Of a stretch of DNA of 64,000 bases, positions 59,061 through 64,000 are shown one piece after another. The notes beneath the pieces are model-generated. The model saw only the letters and a list, made by a program, of their open reading frames with translations, searched no databases and had not been told where the DNA came from. Every line of letters starts with the position of its first letter. Positions within the stretch are counted from its first letter, which is position 1. The DNA lies in NCBI RefSeq assembly GCF_050613145.1, contig NZ_CP192507.1, positions 1,364,001-1,428,000 on the forward strand, in the 5' to 3' direction. This DNA is from Lysinibacillus_B sp050613145. GTDB taxonomy: Bacteria; Bacillota; Bacilli; Bacillales_A; Planococcaceae. The translations under genes were made by a program, and so were the position numbers.

Positions 59061-59948
59061 ATGTTACTAGGTTCACATGTATCAATGAGCGGTAAAAAAA
59101 TGCTACTTGGGGCGAGTGAGGAAGCACTTTCTTACGGTGCCAATACATTTATGATTTACACAGGTGCACCACAAAACACACGTCGTAAATCAATTGCAGA
59201 ATTAAATATTATGAATGGCTTGCTGCATATGAAGGAGCATGGTATGGAAAAGATCATCGTACATGCTCCGTATATTATTAATCTTGGTAATACAACCAAA
59301 CCAGAAACATTCCGACTTGGTGTGGACTTCTTACAAGAAGAAATACAGCGTACCGCAGCATTAGAGGCAACGCAAATTGTTCTCCATCCAGGTGCTCATG
59401 TTGGCGCGGGTGTAGATGCGGGTATCGCGAAAATTGTAGAAGGCTTAAATGAAGTATTATCACAAGATTACCCGGTACAAATCGCTCTAGAAACGATGGC
59501 GGGGAAGGGGTCTGAAATCGGCCGTACATTTGATGAACTCGCGCGTATTATTGACGGCGTAACGCATAATGAACGTTTATCTGTCTGCTTAGATACGTGT
59601 CACGTGCATGATGCGGGTTATAATATTGTAGAAGACTTTGATGGGGTATTAAATAAGTTTGATCAAACGATCGGTCTTGACCGTTTAAAAGTCCTACATA
59701 TTAATGATTCAAAAAATGTGTGTGGTGCTGCAAAAGACCGTCATGAAAATATTGGATTTGGTGAAATTGGTTTTGAGGCACTCAAATATATCGTGCATCA
59801 TCCGCAACTGATGAATATACCGAAAATTTTAGAGACGCCATTTGTAGGACCAGATGCCAAAAACAAAAAAGCGCCATATAAAGTAGAAATCGCGATGCTT
59901 CGTGATGGTACATTCCGTCCGGAAGAAATTGACGTATTACGCGCATAA
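59061..59948 (+). CDS. nfo: Endonuclease IV
   Basis: A 295-residue apurinic/apyrimidinic endonuclease in base excision repair. TIM-barrel zinc ligands are in MLLGSHVSMSG, VHAPYIINLG, VLHPGAHVG, ALETMAGKG, CLDTCHVHDAGYN, VLHINDSKN, HENIGFGEIGF and ILETPFVG. GGAGGAG precedes the ATG. In B. subtilis it follows cshB (yqfR-yqfS), as here. Two hairpins follow the gene. Confidence 0.97.
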   Translation: MLLGSHVSMSGKKMLLGASEEALSYGANTFMIYTGAPQNTRRKSIAELNIMNGLLHMKEHGMEKIIVHAPYIINLGNTTKPETFRLGVDFLQEEIQRTAALEATQIVLHPGAHVGAGVDAGIAKIVEGLNEVLSQDYPVQIALETMAGKGSEIGRTFDELARIIDGVTHNERLSVCLDTCHVHDAGYNIVEDFDGVLNKFDQTIGLDRLKVLHINDSKNVCGAAKDRHENIGFGEIGFEALKYIVHHPQLMNIPKILETPFVGPDAKNKKAPYKVEIAMLRDGTFRPEEIDVLRA

Positions 59949-59949
59949 G

Positions 59950-59990
59950 AAAGGAACCGTCTGAAAAAACACTTTGAGACGGTTCCTTTG
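59950..59990 (+). terminator. Terminator after nfo
   Basis: AAAGGAACCGTCT pairs with AGACGGTTCCTTT around a 14-nt loop; only three T residues end the arm. A second, better terminator follows at 60044-60082. Confidence 0.75.
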
Positions 59991-60043
59991 CGACCACCCC
60001 AGGAGTAAGGGTTCTTAGTAGATATTTATTAAGAAGTGAAGGG

Positions 60044-60082
60044 AGTATCCAGAAAGTTTTTGCTTTCTGGATACTTCTTTTT
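60044..60082 (+). terminator. Second terminator before dacB
   Basis: AGTATCCAGAAAG pairs with CTTTCTGGATACT around a 6-nt loop and is followed by TCTTTTT. Confidence 0.9.
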
Positions 60083-60183
60083 GTGTAGAGAAATTACGTG
60101 TTCATGAAAATGCGTAAAATATGTATTTTTGAACTAAATATGTAAAAACTATATACAAGTAATATAGGAAACGGGGGGATGAA

Positions 60184-61620
60184 ATGAAGAAGCGTTTGAT
60201 TACGCTATTATTGATGAGTATAATTTTCCCGCTAGTTTGGCAACCTTCTCCAGCACAGGCTTCGGTAAATATAAGTGATATGATCAATACAAGCTTAGGC
60301 GCCACAGATGCAGGTGTTTCGATCAGAGATAGTGAAACGGGTCAAATTTTATATCAATTTAATGGAAATACACCACGTAAGCCTGCTTCTACATTAAAAT
60401 TACTAACAGGTGCTGCGACGCTTTCTCTTTTAGGTGAAGAATACCGTTATCGCACTTCACTATACATAGATGGCTCTATTTCTAAAGGTACGTTAAATGG
60501 AAACATATATCTGAAGGGAAGTGGTGATCCGACGCTACAGTATGCGCAACTACTCGCATTTGCGAATGCGCTAAAAAACAAAGGGATTACAAAAGTGAAC
60601 GGCAATTTATATGGAGATGAACGCATTTTTTCTGGTTCACCATTAACACCGGGGATTGTAGCGGAGGATGAAAGTGACTATTATGCTGCCCGTACATCAG
60701 GTCTTGTATTATCACCTGATAATGACTTTGATGCTGGTACGATGATCGTACGAGTTGCAGGTGGAAAAGTCGGTCAAAAACCGTCTGTCTCATTTATGCC
60801 AAATGCAATGGGGATGACAATTATGAATAATGCGAAAACGGTGAGCGGTAGAAGTACAAACACAATTACCATTTCGCGCAAATATCGCACGGGTGAAGTC
60901 ATTATTTCAGGAAATATACCGGCAGGCAAGTGGACACAAGAATGGGTCACCGTAAATGATCCGACAATTAATACGGTATATGCGCTGCAAGAAGCAATGA
61001 AAACACAGGGGATTAAGTTTGTTGAGACATCGGCTATTAATCGCGGGGAAGTTCCGAATAACGCCACTTTCATTACAACTTATGAATCACAGACGTTAAA
61101 AGAAATGTTCCCTGCATTTATGAAGCTCAGTAATAATAGTATGGCCGATATCTTTGTGAAAACATTAGGTGCTGAAGTGCACGGAGTAGGTGATACGCAA
61201 ACGGGTGTAAATGTATTGCGTGAGTTTGGGCAAACGATCGGTCTTGATATGAGCAATTGGACATTTGAAGATGGTTCAGGGATTTCCCATAACAACAAAG
61301 TTTCGCCTAATGATTTAACAGCGCTTCTTTATCATGTACGTGATATGGATGCGTATAACACATATTATCAAGCGTTACCGGTGGGGGGAAATAAGGAGCG
61401 TTTAACGGGTGGCTCTCTTCGGAATCGTTACACAAAAGCCTCTACTAAGCTCCGGGTCGTGGCAAAAACGGGAGCTCTTACGGGTGTAAATACGTTAGCT
61501 GGTTATGTAAAAGCGAAATCAGGTAAAACGTATATTTTTTCTATCATGACAGAAAATCGATCTGCGCCTGCTATCGATGAAATTGACACGGTTGTTTCAC
61601 ATCTTATTAATAAATATTAA
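60184..61620 (+). CDS. dacB: D-alanyl-D-alanine carboxypeptidase/endopeptidase, PBP4 type (peptidase S13)
   Basis: A 478-residue exported enzyme that trims or opens peptidoglycan cross-links. Signal peptide ending at AQA (about 26). The three active-site motifs are SxxK in RKPASTLKLL, SxN in KLSNNSMADIFVKTLG, and KTG in VVAKTGALTGV. A large domain is inserted between the first two (about 75-300), as in PBP4/PBP4a. Single gene with its own terminator. Confidence 0.94.
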   Translation: MKKRLITLLLMSIIFPLVWQPSPAQASVNISDMINTSLGATDAGVSIRDSETGQILYQFNGNTPRKPASTLKLLTGAATLSLLGEEYRYRTSLYIDGSISKGTLNGNIYLKGSGDPTLQYAQLLAFANALKNKGITKVNGNLYGDERIFSGSPLTPGIVAEDESDYYAARTSGLVLSPDNDFDAGTMIVRVAGGKVGQKPSVSFMPNAMGMTIMNNAKTVSGRSTNTITISRKYRTGEVIISGNIPAGKWTQEWVTVNDPTINTVYALQEAMKTQGIKFVETSAINRGEVPNNATFITTYESQTLKEMFPAFMKLSNNSMADIFVKTLGAEVHGVGDTQTGVNVLREFGQTIGLDMSNWTFEDGSGISHNNKVSPNDLTALLYHVRDMDAYNTYYQALPVGGNKERLTGGSLRNRYTKASTKLRVVAKTGALTGVNTLAGYVKAKSGKTYIFSIMTENRSAPAIDEIDTVVSHLINKY

Positions 61621-61624
61621 TAGG

Positions 61625-61664
61625 TCAAACGAGTGGTTTCTATAAAGGGAATCACTTGTTTTTT
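61625..61664 (+). terminator. Terminator after dacB
   Basis: CGAGTGGTTTC pairs imperfectly with GGGAATCACTTG and is followed by TTTTTTT. Confidence 0.75.
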
Positions 61665-61812
61665 TGTTGAAAATGTATTTGTGACAAAAATGCGTCTAAA
61701 AATAAAGCGCTTTACAATCGGTAAAGTAAAAAATGTGAGCGCTGCCATTGTTGTTAGAACAGTCCGCTTACTATTAATACCGAAACGAGATAAAAACGTT
61801 CGAAAATAGCTA

Positions 61813-61829
61813 TGTTATAAAACCTAACA
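61813..61829 (+). promoter_or_regulatory. GlnR/TnrA operator upstream of glnR
   Basis: TGTTA-TAAAACC-TAACA matches the GlnR/TnrA consensus TGTnAn7TnACA perfectly. It lies 62 bp before the glnR start and contains a TATAAA sequence, so binding would block transcription of glnRA. Only one clear box is seen; B. subtilis glnRA has two. Confidence 0.85.
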
Positions 61830-61891
61830 TTTGATTGCGGGTAGAAATTACATGCTTTATCGTTAAACGTGTGAAAGGTGAGGTGAATTAA

Positions 61892-62239
61892 ATGGATAAG
61901 GAAATAAGAAGAGCTATGCCGGTGCTTCCTATCAGTACAGTTATGCAACTGACGAATTTAACCGCAAGACAAATCCGCTACTACGAAGAGCATCATTTAA
62001 TTGAGCCAGTACGTACGGAGGCAAATCGTCGCATGTTTAGTCTTAACAATATTGATGAATTACTTGAAATTCAAGAGCTACTGGAGCAAGGCATTAATAT
62101 TGCCGGTATTAAAAAAGTATTTGCACTGAAGAAAGAAGCAAATAAACGGACATTTCGTGGAGTCGATATTGAAGAATTAGATTTTCGTTCAATCGTGCAA
62201 GACGAAATGCAACATTTATCCCGCATTAACGGGCATTAA
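61892..62239 (+). CDS. glnR: Nitrogen repressor GlnR, shortened at the C terminus
   Basis: A 115-residue MerR-family repressor of glnRA and other nitrogen genes. The winged helix is intact: LPISTVMQLTNLTARQIRYYEEHHLIEPVRTEANRRMFSLNNIDELLEIQELLEQGINIAGIKKVFALKK. B. subtilis GlnR has 135 residues and ends in a tail (RQGDMSRFFH) that mediates autoinhibition and contact with feedback-inhibited glutamine synthetase. Here the last codons (HLSRINGH, stop) come from a dispersed repeat that starts at about 62215, and the usual tail is missing. ATG 61892 follows AGGTGAGG. Confidence 0.9.
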   Translation: MDKEIRRAMPVLPISTVMQLTNLTARQIRYYEEHHLIEPVRTEANRRMFSLNNIDELLEIQELLEQGINIAGIKKVFALKKEANKRTFRGVDIEELDFRSIVQDEMQHLSRINGH

Positions 62240-62372
62240 GACTCCCACCTGAAGGCTTAAGGAAAATCGAGAAGCATAGGTGGGAGATCAACTGCCCGTA
62301 AAAGCCCGATTGGTGAAGGCTAACAATCAGTGGGGGATGAGGAACCCCCCACTGATTGAAGTTTCACTTTAT
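62215..62372. repeat. Dispersed palindromic element, short form (family D, copy 2), inserted at the glnR 3' end
   Basis: A 158-bp version of 29286-29565, bounded by the same TTTAT sequences. The left hairpin (CCCACCT/AGGTGGG inside CGGGCA/TGCCCG) and the right hairpin (AATCAGTGGGGG/CCCCCACTGATT) are both retained while the middle section is deleted. It begins inside the glnR reading frame and ends 25 bp before glnA. Confidence 0.85.
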
Positions 62373-62397
62373 AATCTAATAGAATTGAGGAGATAAA

Positions 62398-63756
62398 ATG
62401 ATGACAGCTCAAGTTGAAACAAAGGCAAAATATACAAAGGAACAAATCAAACAGTTAGTTGTTGAAAAGCAAGTGAAATTCATCCGCTTACAGTTTACAG
62501 ATATTTTAGGGACAATTAAAAATGTTGAAATCCCAGTAAGCCAATTAGATAAAGCGTTAGACAATAAAATGATGTTTGATGGTTCGTCTATTGAAGGTTT
62601 CGTACGTATTGAGGAATCGGATATGTACCTTCGTCCAGATTTAGATACATTTATGATTTTCCCGTGGACAGCAGAAAAAGGGAAGGTAGCTCGATTCATT
62701 TGTGATATTGCTCGTCCAGATGGCACACCGTTTGAAGGAGACCCACGGTCAAACTTAAAGCGTGCATTAAAGAAAATGGAAGAGCTAGGTTTTACAAGTT
62801 TCAACCTTGGACCAGAGCCAGAGTTTTTCTTGTTTAAACTAGATGAAAAGGGAAATCCAACATTAGAGCTAAACGATGATGGCGGATATTTTGACTTAGC
62901 ACCGACAGACCTTGGGGAAAATTGCCGTCGTGATATCGTATTAGAGCTTGAGGAAATGGGTTTTGAAATTGAGGCATCTCACCATGAAGTAGCACCTGGT
63001 CAGCATGAAATTGATTTCAAATATGCCAATGCAGTCGAAGCGTGTGACAATATTCAAACGTTTAAATTAGTTGTAAAAACAATTGCACGTAAACATGGTT
63101 TACATGCTACCTTCATGCCAAAACCACTATTCGGTGTCAACGGTTCAGGAATGCATTTTAACTTATCTTTATTTAAAGAGGGAGACAATGCCTTCTTTGA
63201 TGAAAACGCAGAGTTGCAATTATCCGACACTGCTCGTTCATTCATGGCAGGTGTACTAAAGCATATACAGGGCTTTACAGCGGTTACAAACCCAACAGTA
63301 AACTCCTATAAACGTTTAGTACCAGGCTACGAGGCACCATGTTATGTAGCATGGTCAGCACAAAACCGTTCACCGTTAATTCGTATTCCAGCATCTCGTG
63401 GGTTATCAACGCGTATTGAGCTACGTTCAGTAGATCCATCTGCGAATCCATATTTAGCAATGGCCGTGATTTTAGAAGCAGGTCTTGATGGTGTAGTAAA
63501 TCAATTAACGCCACCAGCACCAGTCGATCGCAACATTTATGTGATGAATGCCGAAGAACGCAAACAACACGGTATCGATAATTTACCAGCTTCACTGGAG
63601 GATGCATTAAACGCACTAGAGCAAGATGAAGTGATAAAAGCAGCGTTGGGTGAACATATTTATGAAAACTTTAAAGAAGCAAAAGAAGTAGAGTTTGATA
63701 TGTTCCGTACAACGGTCCATCAATGGGAACGCGATCAATATATGAAGATGTACTAG
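62398..63756 (+). CDS. glnA: Glutamine synthetase type I-alpha
   Basis: A 452-residue (or 451 from ATG 62401) enzyme forming glutamine from glutamate, ammonia and ATP; dodecameric. Features: MMFDGSSIEGFVRIEESDMYLRPD with the feedback-related arginine, metal and substrate motifs LGPEPEFFLF, EVAPGQHEIDF, NGSGMHFNLSL, NRSPLIRIP and the absence of an adenylylation tyrosine loop, as expected for the Bacillus I-alpha form. GAGGAG precedes the start. In B. subtilis its feedback-inhibited form activates GlnR, which is truncated here. Confidence 0.97.
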   Translation: MMTAQVETKAKYTKEQIKQLVVEKQVKFIRLQFTDILGTIKNVEIPVSQLDKALDNKMMFDGSSIEGFVRIEESDMYLRPDLDTFMIFPWTAEKGKVARFICDIARPDGTPFEGDPRSNLKRALKKMEELGFTSFNLGPEPEFFLFKLDEKGNPTLELNDDGGYFDLAPTDLGENCRRDIVLELEEMGFEIEASHHEVAPGQHEIDFKYANAVEACDNIQTFKLVVKTIARKHGLHATFMPKPLFGVNGSGMHFNLSLFKEGDNAFFDENAELQLSDTARSFMAGVLKHIQGFTAVTNPTVNSYKRLVPGYEAPCYVAWSAQNRSPLIRIPASRGLSTRIELRSVDPSANPYLAMAVILEAGLDGVVNQLTPPAPVDRNIYVMNAEERKQHGIDNLPASLEDALNALEQDEVIKAALGEHIYENFKEAKEVEFDMFRTTVHQWERDQYMKMY

Positions 63757-63763
63757 TAACATG

Positions 63764-63800
63764 AAAGAGATGGCTTATTAGGGGCCATCTCTTATTTTAA
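63764..63800. terminator. Bidirectional terminator after glnA
   Basis: AGAGATGGC pairs with GCCATCTCT around a 9-nt loop and is followed by TATTTT. It lies between convergent genes and overlaps the stop of the minus-strand gene. Confidence 0.85.
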
Positions 63801-63998
63801 TCGGCCCATTAGCTTTTCGTATTTCTCTGATCCGACTACCAGCTCAGCACTTTTTAATACAGAATCCGGAACCCCCATCAGAAGCCAAGTAGGGTTTGCT
63901 TCTGCAAATACAGTGCGCAATTTTTTTATCTCGCTTTTGGATAAATCTACCTCATATTGTAATAAATATTCCCTTACCTCGCTTTTTGAGCCTTGCAT
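63792..63998 (-). CDS. Hypothetical protein, possibly partial (68 aa visible)
   Basis: A minus-strand frame at the window edge, MQGSKSEVREYLLQYEVDLSKSEIKKLRTVFAEANPTWLLMGVPDSVLKSAELVVGSEKYEKLMGRLK. No signal or membrane segment; helical and charged. The ATG at 63998 is two bases from the window end, so the true start may be further upstream and no ribosome site can be judged. I do not recognise it. Confidence 0.5.
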   Translation of the reverse strand: MQGSKSEVREYLLQYEVDLSKSEIKKLRTVFAEANPTWLLMGVPDSVLKSAELVVGSEKYEKLMGRLK

Positions 63999-64000
63999 TA

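Noticed and set aside
61703..61714. TAAAGCGCTTTA as a CcpA cre site upstream of glnR
   Set aside because: The core is palindromic but the outer bases do not fit the cre consensus, and it lies at the dacB end over 170 bp from the glnR start.

Overview
The window is chromosomal DNA from a low-GC, endospore-forming Bacillota, most likely a Lysinibacillus/Solibacillus-type member of the Planococcaceae (Caryophanaceae). The evidence is the Bacillus-like gene order hrcA-grpE-dnaK-dnaJ-prmA-rsmE-mtaB ... rpsU ... nfeD-floA-yqfC-yqfD-phoH-pgpH-ybeY-dgkA-cdd-era-recO-glyS-ccpN-yqfL-dnaG-sigA ... cccA-trmK-yqfO ... ispH-yqfQ ... cshB-nfo, the sporulation genes yqfC and yqfD, and the use of TTG/GTG starts behind strong Shine-Dalgarno sites. 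No rRNA, tRNA, CRISPR array, prophage or transposase gene was seen.

Layout. 1-17 kb is accessory: the 5' part of an aminotransferase gene, an asparagine synthetase overlapping a C39-like lipoprotein, a DedA protein, a probable zinc-starvation operon (two Zur-type boxes, an L33 protein and an AztD-like beta-propeller lipoprotein), small metabolic genes, an ECF sigma/anti-sigma pair, and a sulfide oxidation operon (sqr, DUF1641, cstB-like). 16-25.6 kb is hemW plus the CIRCE-controlled heat-shock operon and rRNA/tRNA/protein methylation genes. 25.7-28 kb is a minus-strand accessory island with a frameshifted lipoprotein gene. 28-48.4 kb is the conserved housekeeping run from deoC/rpsU to sigA, with a T-box upstream of glyS. 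48.6-60 kb holds a membrane protein, cytochrome c550, trmK-yqfO, an amino-acid ABC importer, ispH, a VrrA/YqfQ protein, cshB and nfo. 60-64 kb holds a PBP4-type carboxypeptidase and glnR-glnA.

The most unusual points are at the seams. A dispersed palindromic element sits between glnR and glnA and supplies the last codons of glnR, which lacks the usual GlnR C-terminal tail. A 161-bp tandem array downstream of glyS repeats the glyS 3' end and terminator three extra times. A second copy of the phoH tail lies in frame just behind the phoH stop and differs only by synonymous changes. A terminator arm doubles as the ribosome binding site of yqfC. Several dispersed repeat families fill the intergenic gaps, and one of them occupies the place where yqeY normally lies between rpsU and nfeD.
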